A stretch of 64,000 nucleotides of DNA from Trichomonas vaginalis G3 (Eukaryota > Parabasalia > Trichomonadida > Trichomonadidae), in the NCBI RefSeq assembly GCF_026262505.1, contig NC_067208.1:15695962-15759961 (forward strand), read 5' to 3'. Shown here piece by piece: positions 27,101-36,850 of the stretch (position 1 is its first letter; each line of letters opens with the position of its first letter). Made by a program: the position numbers and the translations under genes. Under the pieces are notes generated by a model that searched no databases, was not told the DNA's origin, and saw only the letters and a program-made list of their open reading frames with translations.

Positions 27101-27760
27101 GAAGATGAAAAACTTGCAATCAAAGTTCTTGAATCAGTTTATCAATTCAACAAATTATTTTTACTTCAAAACATCAATGAATTCATGAATGACAAAATAT
27201 ATATAAAGAATAAAAACATTAGACAGATATTCATCAAAGCATTATCATATGGATTCTCAGAAATGGTGAATAAAGACACAACAGTCACTCCTTTCAAAGC
27301 AAGACATTTCACAGTATTTAGAGATATTCTTGATGCAGCTTCTCTTTCGACAATTCAACTTGATAAATTATATATCAATGATGTTTTCATTCCAATAAGC
27401 GAGGCAATCACGAAACTTGCAGATTCAGGATGGCCAAAACAGATTTGTGAGTTCTGTAGCCATCTTGGTGATGTCAAAATTAGAGATTTGACTATCCAAA
27501 TTTTAATTGAAAAGTGTCATTTCGATATTCCATTTATTTATGGTTTTGATGAATCTAAGATCTGTTCATCGATATATGATAAATCATTCGTTGTTGAAGC
27601 AACAAAAACAATGATTGATTCGAGTTTCATTACATTTACTCGATGGATGCATGATAATGGGCATTCATCAGGAATCGAAACAATCATTGAAACTTTGAAA
27701 GAACAAGGAAGAATACAAGAGATCAATAGGATGAAAACAAGACTTGGTCTTCCTCAATAA
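24173..27760 (+). CDS. Large alpha-helical protein, possible Rod/KNTC1 (RZZ complex) relative
   Basis: 1195 residues, almost entirely helical, with no membrane segment, no repeats and no enzyme motif. A low-complexity Ser/Arg/Pro stretch lies at about 300-350 (RISPRPKLFRSN). The last 310 residues look like the C-terminal domain of the kinetochore protein Rod: RSRAKALQCLFVLADEKTIE (about 885-905) resembles the human segment around LALRCLIHHTDSETIES, and the following helices keep a similar order. Rod with ZW10 and Zwilch recruits dynein and checkpoint proteins to kinetochores. The comparison is from memory and moderate; another HEAT-like trafficking subunit (NBAS/Sec39-type) is the main alternative. 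Confidence 0.5.
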   Translation: MKAGLPKRKKETHTEASPCDEKDIPIIEGTYNILHPQYISTDLESFFKIPLENQIEDILEKVPIGLSVVLCRRHPELLIYFLKFFNHSPKARSNPKSYLPFICQWANKIPIQWILLHTHKILDVRYAYLLVSATFTTHSTFSSDEYSHSAYLNEIWQQYRKLVPTTPDQTPQEAWDQLTTLRSSIVELKDLKLTVPIPLSEYIRYDKFGFITNLMHSCTSPTKLIQFIRAHAISFCQSNNLSLDDVIIESVVRRDWDVTKKLGVLTNYVQDQTKLSSALEKMTFQNDNELKEIKEFAKQSNISFTTSPNNYIRSRISPRPKLFRSNSNEDFSQGDSIGSPLKRCPSSDTITIKNVIYYGSLKQLTNGQPMNPNEYSEKLSQFKDMAEVKPIYQLAKEYKQVISYEDFQSNEFKKNLFIKLAESSGFSSLNNLIEIFSFDKETVIDIIWSTDIFKKHAKEVIPQILIYLTNLNWELCLQYLCDSSSFLQMNDTINLWLQILEKSIRFATGEKIIEITNSISVLKGLLNIPEKNCNAILNLIKDHTDFENVKNYLVDNEFQKYFDLILFKDPIQNQQIKEGFITGIPEKLCLSIQSLSLMNSKDVSELLIPLLDNIDGHNHVILSLIYHILYLNHLTYEKQESILSLLIENDMNTVDFHKLMKSPLETINDCVCYNTINEYIALGSVLCVKTDSIILNVMIHKMKSANFNDYMCLISLLTSKSSKDIMLKELSPQFKFNNLISFYKSIGELQKVNEIKIKEILSHKEFQDQAKESHMNDPSRIICELYSSTKLQEKLGKQLHEIMKDLAQSNNLSISKIREHLVNLWLTENKPSSIVPSESIFSETAYEHEIHDDQINVQRSLFILRQWKIKTAVKWLLLFIYQNKSYRSRAKALQCLFVLADEKTIESNYTRDFEELLIKQRTVYISRILEVFGINASDDMFNEGNIRNTVDDLSMKINENNGSALALMEIMKFYRIEDEKLAIKVLESVYQFNKLFLLQNINEFMNDKIYIKNKNIRQIFIKALSYGFSEMVNKDTTVTPFKARHFTVFRDILDAASLSTIQLDKLYINDVFIPISEAITKLADSGWPKQICEFCSHLGDVKIRDLTIQILIEKCHFDIPFIYGFDESKICSSIYDKSFVVEATKTMIDSSFITFTRWMHDNGHSSGIETIIETLKEQGRIQEINRMKTRLGLPQ

Positions 27761-27853
27761 CAATGATTTTTATTGTTTATTTATTATGTTTAATAAAAAA
27801 AATTTTTTTTAATTATAATAATTTATAAATGTCAAATTATAACAAACAAATAG

Positions 27854-27883
<30 letters not shown>
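27761..27883. other. Gene end and poly(A) tract at the host/Maverick border
   Basis: AT-only sequence with a run of nearly 30 A just before the GC-rich hairpin repeats. The border between host DNA and the second Maverick region lies here or just after; I cannot see a clean terminal repeat. Confidence 0.5.
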
Positions 27884-27885
<2 letters not shown>

Positions 27886-28090
27886 GTGGGGCTTCCAGGC
27901 ACTTCGTGCCTTCTAGCCCTGAGGATGAATGAGTATAATGAAGTTTTTTTTTTCTTGGGGGATGGCTTCCAGGCACTTCGTGCCTTCTAGCCCCCGAAGA
28001 TGTTTAGTATAAATGAAGTTTTTATTCGGAGGGCTTCCAGGCGCGTTACGCCCTGAAGATGTTTAGTATAAATGAAGTTTTTATTCGGAA
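27884..28090. repeat. Three tandem copies of a GC-rich hairpin repeat
   Basis: Each about 65-75-base unit holds GGCTTCCAGGC, then CTTCTAGCCC or a shorter variant, then GATGTTTAGTATAAATGAAG. In the first two copies AGGCACTTCGTGCCT forms a tight hairpin with a TTC loop; the third has GGCGCGTTACGCC, a different sequence that still pairs. The stem is therefore kept by paired changes. Confidence 0.75.
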
Positions 28091-28144
28091 AATTGTTAGT
28101 CTTCTTGGTCGAAAACATTATATAATGTTTCACTTTTCACAAAT

Positions 28145-28315
28145 TATATATGTTTTCATGTTTTGTCAAGATTTCATCGTAAATGTTTTGTCAAGACTTC
28201 TTCGTAAATGTTTTGTCAAGACTTCTTCGTAAATGTTTTGTCAAGACTTCTTCGTAAATGTTTTGTCAAGACTTCTTCGTAAATGTTTTGTCAAGACTTC
28301 TTCGTAAAATCAGAC
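28145..28315 (-). repeat. Inverted copy of the 25-bp array unit at the left end of M2 copy A
   Basis: Six to seven units of TTTTGTCAAGACTTCTTCGT plus AAATG. This is the reverse complement of the AAGAAGTC variant of the unit filling 4.55-9.23 kb. The position ahead of the first M2 gene makes it a subterminal Maverick repeat. Confidence 0.9.
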
Positions 28316-28321
28316 AAAAAT

Positions 28322-28386
28322 AATGTTTAGGGTAGAAGGTTAGATATAACCTCTTTTCTAACCTCTTTTCTACCCTCTTGAATTTG
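28322..28386. repeat. Intergenic palindromic block (TAGA/TCTA variant)
   Basis: AATGTTTAGGGTAGAAGGTT, AGATATAACCTC and two further TTTTCTA-ACC/CCC steps, ending CTCTTGAATTTGTCAAG. It is the reverse orientation of the block at 39590. Confidence 0.75.
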
Positions 28387-28525
28387 TCAAGATTTCTTCG
28401 TCATAGGCACGGAGATAGGACGGTTATTTTACAAAACTGACAACACTTTGACCGAGTAGTTTTTTGTGCTGAACAAAAAGTGTCATATAAACATCTGTCA
28501 AAAACTGTTTTTTACTTCACTTAAA

Positions 28526-31500
28526 ATGCCACGTAAGCTACGTAAGAATATACGTAAGAGGAAGCGAGCATTGAAACATCCAATAGTAAAACTGACACCA
28601 CAACAACAGTTGCAACAACAAATTATGAATGACCCCACTATGTTGCAACAAATGTCAAGCAACCCTATGCTTTTAAACCGAGTTGTTGGTGCACAGAGTG
28701 GAGGTTTAAGAGCGGCACTTTTAGCGAAAATGGCAGGCTATGGTGGAGCTGCAGACGGAACAGCTTATAACCCTCAAAGTCAAATGAATTTGAGTTCACT
28801 CAAAAATCAAATAACAGATGTCAAAAAGTCAAACATAGACATACAGAAGCAAATAAGTGAAAACGAAAAGAAACTAGAATATGACAGACACACAAAGAAA
28901 CTCAATGAGTTAAACGTAGAGAAAAAGAAGAAAGAAGAACAACTGAAAGAACTAAGTACAGAGGAATATGCGAAAAAAGTGTCAGAAAAAGCAACAGAAG
29001 TAGCAAAAATGGAACAAGATGTTATAAATTTGAAAAACCATACTACTCAATATAAAATACTGAAAGATGAAGAGATAAAACAAAAAGCCCTGAAGACATA
29101 TATGGATAGCGATGAGTATAAAAAGGAAGTTGAAGCAAATGTAAAGGCAGAAAAACTTTTACAGTTGCAAAACCAAACCGTACAGTATGAAAACTTAGCA
29201 CAAGAAAGTAAAAATAACGACGCGGCTATGCAAAAGGCAATGAAAAGCGCAGAATATATAAAAGCTAACAATGACTGGTTAGATGCCCAAGCCAACGCTA
29301 AAGCAGCCCAACTCATAGGGTCAATAAGGACAAAAATACAAGCGGATGAAGATAGTTCAAATGAAGCTTTAACAAATGCTGACTTTAAGAACGCTTTCGA
29401 AGCTCTTCATAGTAAGGTGAAACAAGTGAACGACTTCTCATCTGGAAAGAAACTGAAGTCTGAAGGTTTCGACAAAGAGTTAAAAGAAGTAGCACAAAAT
29501 ATGACGAAAATAACAGATGCAGCAACGAGACAGGCAGTTCAAAGTGCCTATGACGCCGTTAGAGCAACTGTTGTGAAAAGTCAAGAAAAAGAGTTACAAC
29601 AGACCAAAACAGACCTAGTAAATGCTTTCTTAAGAACGAAAAGTCAGGTAGGACATTACGCTGCAGATGGAACATATGTGCCAGCTGGTGGAACTTATAT
29701 ACCACCAAACCCTCCAAGAGAAGCACCTGCACCAGGACTACCTAAAACATTTACATCGTCACATGGACATAGACACAGGCATGCACCAAAACCAACACAA
29801 CAACCAACAGTTCAAAACCCTGCACAACAACCACCTCCACAACCAGCACAACAACCAACAGTTCAAAACCCTGCACAACAACCAACAGTTCAAAACCCTG
29901 CACAACAACCACCTCCACAACCAGAGCAAGGACATAAAAGAAGTAGAGAACAAGGAAACCAAGAATTCTTAAAAATGCTTAAAGAAGACTATGGTTACCC
30001 AGATACTCTTGACTTTAGTGACAGATATAAAGAAGCTATTAGAAAGTTCAATGAAGGAAATACTGACCCGAACCTATTTAGCTTTATGGCTCAACACCAA
30101 ATCGGATATAATTTCAAACCTGGAAAATACAAGCTCGCAAAGGGATATGATTTAATAGCATATCATCCAAATGACATGAACGAATTTACTCCGAGATATT
30201 TGGTGTCAGAGCTAAATGATGATTCAACTATCTTCATGAAACGCGTAAAAAATAGAGACGGAACGAAAGAACAGAGGCTTATGAATGCGAATGACTTAAA
30301 TAGGGAACTTGTTGAAAACGGTCTCGGAATATATGAAATGCCAGCAGATGAGGTACAAGAAACTCCACAGGAAGAAGTTCAGATACAACCAGACATGGAA
30401 GAAATAGTTCAGCAACAACAGCTAGAAGAGCCTGAAGGAAACGAACAAGTCCTTCCTTTGGAAACTAACTTCACAGAACTAGATGAAGATTTGGAACAGC
30501 CGAAAAATCTTGACCCTCAACAAGAGTATGCGGAGAATATGGAATATTTCCAAGAGTCTAAAAAAAATTCGGCTGACATAGTAGAAGAATATCGAAAAAT
30601 GTTTGCCGACATACAAAAGACTCCAACACCAGATGAAAATATTCAGCATAGAATGGAAGTACTGAAAGAAAATGTACGCAAATACAACAATCCTTTTTAC
30701 TTACGAGCATTTAACGTTCAATCTTCGGATGAACTCGGTGAAAATAAAAGGTTAAATTTCAAGAAAACATATAGAAATGAAACATTGTTTAAAGTTCATT
30801 CAGAACCTAGCCAAGATGGAAACAAACCTACTTTTGTTTCTGCAGACGATGGAACTACAATGAGATGGGGTCATAAAGCTAATCCAGATAGGTGGTTCAT
30901 AAACTTACAACCTCAATTCCAAGAAGTTGTAGACGCAATGGAAGTGAATGGTGAACCAGATGTAGCTGGTATTTTCAGCGCGGCTTTAATGCCATTGAAA
31001 GATATGAAAGATGCAGATATTTTGAACCAGTATGAAATGAACATGGCTGATGGAAATATAACACCTGACGTTCTAGAACATTTATCTCAAAGAACTACAC
31101 AGAACCATAGAGATGGTATATTTGGTGAAGAGTTTAGAAAGAAAGTTAGGGAGAGCGAAGGAAGAGAACCTATTGTACATGACCTTGCAAACGAAAGTTT
31201 GCAAAATGTCATAAAAACTTACTTTGCAGACAATGAACTGAGAAGGGATGAATATTTAAGAAAACTCAAATGGACAGTACCAAATGAAATGTTAGTATTG
31301 AAAAACATGTTCCTTGACAAAATAAAACCAACTACAGAAATAAACGACGCAAGACTGAAAGATTGGGTAAAAGCTTTCCCATTCACAAAAGATATTGTTG
31401 GTAACATGGAAAGAAAACCAGAATGGCTACAAAAACTATATTTGGAAACGAGCATATTCCATATGGACAGGCACTGTTTGAAGAGCTTGAACCAGAAACT

Positions 31501-31750
31501 CAGGACAGAGTCATGCAAACAATAAGCGACGACTCAAATACAAACTATGACAAAATCTTTCTAGATATAGGTTACCTGAGATGGGCGACCAGAGCCAAAA
31601 GGCAAAAAGGACATGGGAAATTTGCAACATACTAGATGAACATAATGCAAAGATGCAACAACTTCAAGCAGAGGGCAATGAAGGAAAAAGAAGAGTTAAA
31701 AACTCAGTCAGGAAGAAAGTAAAGCTTGGTCCACGTGGGTTCTATTATGA
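28526..31750 (+). pseudogene. Large Maverick M2 coiled-coil protein, broken near its end
   Basis: The open frame from the ATG at 28526 (MPRKLRKNIRKRKRALKHP) covers about 1000 residues, and similarity to copy C goes on beyond its end. The ATG at 28466 would add 20 hydrophobic residues but lies in the leader. Layout: very basic N-terminus; Gln/Met-rich segment; long Lys/Glu coiled coil (about 90-400); Pro/Gln repeats of the type QQPTVQNPAQQPPPQP (about 435-480); then a more globular acidic C-terminal half. Function unknown. A structural or DNA-packing role fits the basic start and its place before the capsid gene, but this is inference. Confidence 0.6.
29795..29925. repeat. Pro/Gln coding tandem repeat
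   Basis: CAACCAACAGTTCAAAACCC and TGCACAACAACCACCTCCAC alternate to encode QPTVQNPAQ and QPPPQPAQ units, about five in all. Confidence 0.8.
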
Positions 31751-31789
31751 CATATAAATCCAACTATTCTATATTTTTACTCATATGAA

Positions 31790-33389
31790 ATGTACGCCGC
31801 TCAGAATATAACGCCAACAGTTTTGGATGCTATGAATGGAAATGTTTCCGAATGGTATAACGAATGCGACAATGCCATTAGAAGGTCAGAAATAGTTCCT
31901 GGAACTTACGAATATACAACTGCTGTTTCATATGGAAACGTAGGTGAGTTTGGTGAAGGTTCTTCAACAACAGTAGATATTGCTTGCGACAGGTTTCATA
32001 TTATTTCTATTGACAACTCATTCTTATACGTGGAACAAGACATTGAAATAAAACCTTCTGCCAAGTTGTCTGACAAGAAAGGTTGCAATGGAATTTTCTA
32101 TGTCGGATACCAATATGCTCCAGAAGTTTTCAATGGGATATAAGATATATCTAACTCTGACTTAGTTCAAAACAGTAACATGGGCAAACTATGAATGGTT
32201 CGCTTTGAGAAACTCAGTACAACCACAAGCTAGAGAACAAACAGACCAGTATGCAACTATTGAGAAAATAAGAAGACTTGACCCTAACGTTCCAGGAGTT
32301 TATGTTGACCTTTCTGGACAAACTGCAGCAGCAGTAACCAAAGTAAAATTGAAACTTAGAGTTCCTTTGTCATCTTTCCTCATCTTCAGGTTTTTAAGAT
32401 ACTTGCCAAACTGGGCAGGAAAAATTTCTATCGAACTTACTCCAAGCAAAAAAACTTAGTCATTGCACCAACGCAAGACCCATTCAGCATTGCTGTAGCT
32501 GGAACTGGTGGAGCCAAGTTCTGTGACTTTTGCAAAGACAAAGTTGACTTAGACTTTGGTTTCTCAAACCTCAACACTGAGTAAACTACTACTTCAATGC
32601 TGCTGGAACTGCTTGGGACCCAGTTAAGTTCACATGCGAAAAGTTTGAATGCAAGAGAATAGAAAGCAGACTTGCAGTCTATATGTTGGACCCAGATATT
32701 TCAAATGCTTTAGCTGCCAAATATATTGCAGTTCCACTTATGTTCCCTAATACACCAAATATCTGTCAAAGACTTTGCAGGTGAAGTTGGAAACCAAAGT
32801 GCTGACCCAGGTGCAAGAACAGATATTGCTTTAAAACTGCAATGAAACATGCAGATACTATGTTTGTACTGTTCAGACGAACCTATAAATGACTATTCTT
32901 GCTTCTACAACCCTGGTATTAAATACCATATAAACATAGATGGCAAATATTATCCAAGAGAAGAATATTCTACAGTTGAGGATATGAGGTCATACAACTT
33001 GACATTAGATGCTATGAACTTTAACAACAACTTCACAACAACCATTAACCCTGAAATGCAAAGTTCTATTATGCCATATGTGAAAGTATGGACTCATACA
33101 GGAGGTCAAAAATCAATATACAAATGGAGACCGTTCAAACTTTGGCTTGGCATTCCATTTGCTGACTCAGAAGACTTTATGGGTGGTATTTCAACTGTTG
33201 GTACAGTTCAAATACAATATACTGGTGACAGAGACGGTCCAATGAATTGAAAGCAAAGAAGTTTACAAAACCAATAGCACTTTTCACGGAAGATGCTCTT
33301 TGAAGATTCGTTCGATGAAACCTGCTGGGCTCCTCAGATTGGCATAACGACAGCTTCCATCGAGCAGATTTTGGGCAGCAGTCAGTAAG
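31790..33389 (+). pseudogene. Major capsid protein of M2, copy A (broken)
   Basis: Covers the same about 535-residue protein as 58120-59725 in copy C. It begins MYAAQNITPTVLDAMNGNVS. The KLKLRVPLSSFLIFRFLRYL block near residue 185 is the counterpart of the block in the M1 capsid protein. Strand-rich sequence and size fit a double jelly-roll capsid. Several breaks are present. It is preceded by TATTTTTACTCATATGAA at the leader. Confidence 0.7.
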
Positions 33390-33701
33390 TTGTTCTTGAA
33401 CTGACTTCTCTCCGTCAAATATTGACAGTACGCCAGTTTTGACATAGTATTGTATTAAAAACTTACCTTTAGAAATATCGGTCAGTTTTGTTGTTATATT
33501 TTTGTCTGCTTCAAGAACTTTCAACCATCTCGTTATAACCAACTTTCTTTGCTTTATGAAAATATTTTGGTTCAGCAAAGACTGCTATTCTATAACATTT
33601 TCCATTGTTTGTGTAAAGAATATTCTGTCAATGAACTTGTATTGTTTGTGTGTGTAAACTTTGTTCTGCTTCAATTCGAAGAGATACTCGAATACGTCCA
33701 T
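33283..33701 (-). pseudogene. Small M2 protein, minus strand, copy A (broken)
   Basis: Counterpart of the 139-residue gene at 59619-60038, beginning MDVFEYLFELKQNKVYT. It converges on the capsid gene and overlaps its end. Function unknown; see the copy C entry. Confidence 0.45.
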
Positions 33702-33719
33702 CTTTTTATTCTAAGTAAA

Positions 33720-34300
33720 ATGTCATTTCCGAAAAATAGAAGCGTGAGTGTTTCAAAAGGTTTAATGGCGGTGGCAGATGTGAAGTTAAATTCACCAACT
33801 CAAACAAACAGTCAAAGTGTTGTTGTCAATGTCAAAGAAAGAGATGTTGAAGTGGGGAAACATACGAAGACGAAGATGGTATAACAATAGTTCCTGTAAA
33901 AGAACAACCAACATATCCTGAAGTTAGCAGAGACTTAAGTTCTGTTGCAGATATTCGAAACGACTACCAACAACTTAAAGACAACTTAAAACTCAGGAGA
34001 AGATTTGTCAAGCTTTAGGTATAATGTTAAACTTGGTCGAACACAACCCTGTAAAAGTGAACTCATATGTCATCGCACCTCATGAAATTTTGAAAGAACT
34101 ATTGAAACTTTTGACAGAGGCAGACGATATAAACATCAAAAGAAATAGAACCCGACGTTAGTTGCTGTGGTGTTTCATATAATGTCATTGACAAGATATA
34201 CGTTATGAAAGGAGGTGAAACGTTGAACTTAAAATATAGTTTCCCAGACGTCATAAAAATATTTGACGACCACAACATTTCATTAAAATTTACTTGCTAA
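33720..34300 (+). pseudogene. M2 protein of about 193 residues, copy A (broken)
   Basis: Counterpart of the whole gene at 60057-60638 (MSFPKNRSVSVSKGLMAVAD). It lies divergent to the small minus-strand gene with about 18 bases between the two ATGs, and its stop is four bases from the next ATG. Unknown function. Confidence 0.55.
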
Positions 34301-34304
34301 GTAA

Positions 34305-35111
34305 ATGGCAGAAGACATAGTGGTTTATACTATTACGACTAAAAACCCTGAGTCATATAATTCTATAACAACAAACTTACAAAGTCCTCAAGGACGATAT
34401 TGTAAACTAACTTTAAACACGATGACGACTAAAGCCTGTTTTGCTCTTTTGACACCAGAAGACTTTGTTGTTGTGAATGGTAAAAAATACTCCTTTGAAG
34501 ATACTTACTCAGATATACCACCAACAGGTTTTGTTGACTTATTTAATACTTTAAGGACGGATGTAACATGTGCTGCAACTAGAGCAGGTTTCATTATGTT
34601 TGGATGTCCGACTGAGTTTACTATAAACGATATGAGCTATAATACAAAACTTATATCTGGTTTTTACTACCAACAGTTTCCTATAACAGGAAAAGGTGTC
34701 ATACAAGGTTTGTCTATTCCATTGACATTAAGCACACCAATCTTATATATTGTTTCAAACTTAGGTTCAAAGTGTTATTCGAATGTCGACAGAAACTATT
34801 ATGACCAAAAGATACTCATGCGTATAAACAACACTTTCTCTGCTGGTTTGCCTATTGTTCATTCGAATGCAGAATTTTCAGCTTTAGTAAACTCAAACAC
34901 TTTAGCAAACATAAACTTAACCTTAGTTGACGCAAACTTTGTTCCTGTAAAACTTTTATGTCCTATGTATTTGTCAATGACGGCAGAAAGTTTCGAATTG
35001 GAAGATGCAACTGGTGAAAGTATTGTACTACAAGAACAACTTCAACAACAAATAGCTCAAGAACAACAAATGCAACAAATGGAACAAATGCAACAACAAA
35101 GTCAAGAATAA
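34305..35111 (+). CDS. Penton-like minor capsid candidate, M2 copy A
   Basis: 268 residues, whole. Begins MAEDIVVYTITTKNPESYNS; strand-rich throughout with few charged helices. Near the end LTLVDANFVPVKLLCPMYLS (about 204-223) resembles the closing strand pair of the single jelly-roll penton proteins of Polintons (L-x-D-x2-x-x-V ... L-x-L-x). The tail is a Gln/Met run (QQQIAQEQQMQQME). It lies between the 193-residue gene and the SF3 helicase. The penton call is inference from size, strand pattern and context. Confidence 0.5.
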   Translation: MAEDIVVYTITTKNPESYNSITTNLQSPQGRYCKLTLNTMTTKACFALLTPEDFVVVNGKKYSFEDTYSDIPPTGFVDLFNTLRTDVTCAATRAGFIMFGCPTEFTINDMSYNTKLISGFYYQQFPITGKGVIQGLSIPLTLSTPILYIVSNLGSKCYSNVDRNYYDQKILMRINNTFSAGLPIVHSNAEFSALVNSNTLANINLTLVDANFVPVKLLCPMYLSMTAESFELEDATGESIVLQEQLQQQIAQEQQMQQMEQMQQQSQE

Positions 35112-35140
35112 AAAAAATATTTTTTTTTATTTTTATAAAA
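35110..35140 (+). promoter_or_regulatory. A-run/T-run leader shared by M2 genes
   Basis: AAAAAAAATATTTTTTTTTT then ATTTTTATAAAA directly before the ATG. The same A-run, TATTTTTT, T-rich leader precedes the genes at 36413, 39511 (minus), 62752 and 63377. Confidence 0.45.
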
Positions 35141-36376
35141 ATGTACAGAATAGACGTTTCAGATTTTTATGACTTCCAAGCGTTCAGAAATATGTGTCCA
35201 TTTAGAGACTATAACAAAGCAGTCGAGAATTTGAAACGTTTAGTCATTTATGTCGACTCTGCCCCAGAATGTTATGTCATGAAAGAATGGGATGTTGTCT
35301 TTAACAAACCAAGAGCAACCATAGTTTCAGAACAAGAATGTAGACAGAAACTTAAGAAAATAAAAGTCGTACAAGTTGGCATGAAGATGTTAGATGCTTG
35401 GGATATCTTATTGTCAAAACTTGAAGATTTTTCAGTTCGTGGTATAAAGTTTTATACACCTTCTCCAAACTTCTATTCTATCTTCACTGGATATAAATAT
35501 GAACAAGTAGAATGGAAACACAGTATTATAGAAGCTTGGTTAGACCATGTCAAAGAAATTATATGCAATGGAAACGAAAAGGTTTATGAGTATATCTTAT
35601 GTTGGTTTGCAAACATCTTACAACATCCAAGTGCTAAAAATGAAACTGCTCTCATTATAATTGGAAAACAAGGAACAGGTAAGAACACATTCTTTACAGA
35701 TATCTTATGCAAACTGTTAGAGGGCTATTCGAATCCGAATATGACAAACTTAGAAAACATCTGTGGCAAGTTTAACTCCTCAATAGAGAATATGAAACTT
35801 ATAGTTTGCAATGAACTTCAAAGTATAGATACAACAAAAGTTTTGAACTCAGATGCTTTGAAGAGTCTTATAACAGACAAAGTTGGAGTTGTTGAAAGAA
35901 AGTATAAAGACCAAAGAGTTTGTGAAAATGTTGCAAACTTCATTATGGTTTCAAACAATGCTGTTCCGATGAAGTTAGAAAGTTCTGACAGAAGATATGT
36001 AGTTGTCAGAACGTCAGATTCTCATATGCAAGATACAGAATATTTTGACGACTTAGCAGAAACTTTGACATCTGACTTTTACAACCACTTGTTCTCATAT
36101 TTCATGACATTAGATATTTCTAAGTTCAATCCAAGACAAATTCCACATACCGAAGAGAGACAAACATTGTTAGAAGCAAACAAGAGTGTATATGAACTGT
36201 TCGTAGATGAAACTGACTTTGTGTCATTAGATGAAAGGTCTTTATATGATGATTATAAACAATATTGTCAAGAATATGGTTATATGGCAGCTTCTAAACG
36301 TACATTCTTGGCAAATGTCAAAAGTCTTTTAGATGTTCAGAATGGTGTATATACAAAGAAAATTTTTTCTGAGTAA
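35141..36376 (+). CDS. SF3 (D5-like) helicase, M2 copy A
   Basis: 411 residues, whole. Walker A IIIGKQGTGKNTFF (172-185), Walker B-like LIVCNEL (220-226), motif C ANFIMVSNN (265-273) and arginine finger SSDRRYVVVR (281-290) are in the order of superfamily 3 helicases. A C-terminal helix-turn-helix end (YDDYKQYCQEYGY, then KRTFLANVKSLL) is seen. The N-terminal 160 residues show no primase signature. It should unwind DNA during protein-primed replication of the element. Polintons usually have protein-primed polymerase; an SF3 helicase as well is known from virophages and some trichomonad Mavericks (from memory). Confidence 0.85.
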   Translation: MYRIDVSDFYDFQAFRNMCPFRDYNKAVENLKRLVIYVDSAPECYVMKEWDVVFNKPRATIVSEQECRQKLKKIKVVQVGMKMLDAWDILLSKLEDFSVRGIKFYTPSPNFYSIFTGYKYEQVEWKHSIIEAWLDHVKEIICNGNEKVYEYILCWFANILQHPSAKNETALIIIGKQGTGKNTFFTDILCKLLEGYSNPNMTNLENICGKFNSSIENMKLIVCNELQSIDTTKVLNSDALKSLITDKVGVVERKYKDQRVCENVANFIMVSNNAVPMKLESSDRRYVVVRTSDSHMQDTEYFDDLAETLTSDFYNHLFSYFMTLDISKFNPRQIPHTEERQTLLEANKSVYELFVDETDFVSLDERSLYDDYKQYCQEYGYMAASKRTFLANVKSLLDVQNGVYTKKIFSE

Positions 36377-36380
36377 ATTT

Positions 36381-36412
36381 TAAAAAAAATATTTTTTATC
36401 CGATAGAAAAAG
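36381..36412 (+). promoter_or_regulatory. Conserved leader before the 139-residue gene
   Basis: AAAAAAATATTTTTTATCCG then ATAGAAAAAG before the ATG. It is nearly the same before the copy C gene (63345-63376), including the word ATCCGATAGAAAA, although an HNH gene separates the flanks there. Confidence 0.5.
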
Positions 36413-36832
36413 ATGGCAAAATTCATCTCAGTCAACAAGTACATGACAGAAGTCAAAGAAGAACTAGACCCATTCGCTTATTTGAATGTTTACTTCTACC
36501 ATTTTGAAAAGTCTACATTTGACAAAGTTTGGAACATCGAACCAGTTAAGTTTGCTATTGTGACTAAAAATGGTGCGAAATTTGAAGACTTAGACATAGA
36601 AGGTTTGTTAGCAGTCAAAGAAAATTTTGACAGAAGGTTTTCAAACCTTAAAGAAGGCAAAGCATACAAACTTGTTATACCTTATGAACCAAAGAAAGCA
36701 GACGACTATGAATATTATGAGTCTAAGATAGTTGAAGTTCAAGGTAAATTGGGTAAAAAGATTTTAGAGTCTAAGCCAGTGTTTGCTCCTAAAGAGGAAG
36801 AGAACATTGACATTGACCCAGAAATGTTCTAA
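36413..36832 (+). CDS. Conserved M2 protein of 139 residues
   Basis: Begins MAKFISVNKYMTEVKEELDP. It has an alternating aromatic pattern (YLNVYFYHFEK, VKFAIVTKNG, KAYKLVIPYE) and an acidic end (EEENIDIDPEMF). The strand-rich core plus acidic tail recalls single-stranded-DNA-binding proteins, and the neighbour is the helicase, but this is only a suggestion. Copy C differs in only a few residues at the start. It converges on the minus-strand gene with a 20-base palindrome between them. Confidence 0.55.
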   Translation: MAKFISVNKYMTEVKEELDPFAYLNVYFYHFEKSTFDKVWNIEPVKFAIVTKNGAKFEDLDIEGLLAVKENFDRRFSNLKEGKAYKLVIPYEPKKADDYEYYESKIVEVQGKLGKKILESKPVFAPKEEENIDIDPEMF

Positions 36833-36850
36833 AAATAAAATTTTATTTTT
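36831..36850. terminator. Perfect 20-base palindrome between convergent genes
   Basis: AAAAATAAAATTTTATTTTT is its own reverse complement and overlaps both stop contexts, giving each gene a TAAA signal on its own strand. UAAA is the trichomonad polyadenylation signal. Copy C has the same palindrome at 63795-63814. Confidence 0.6.
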
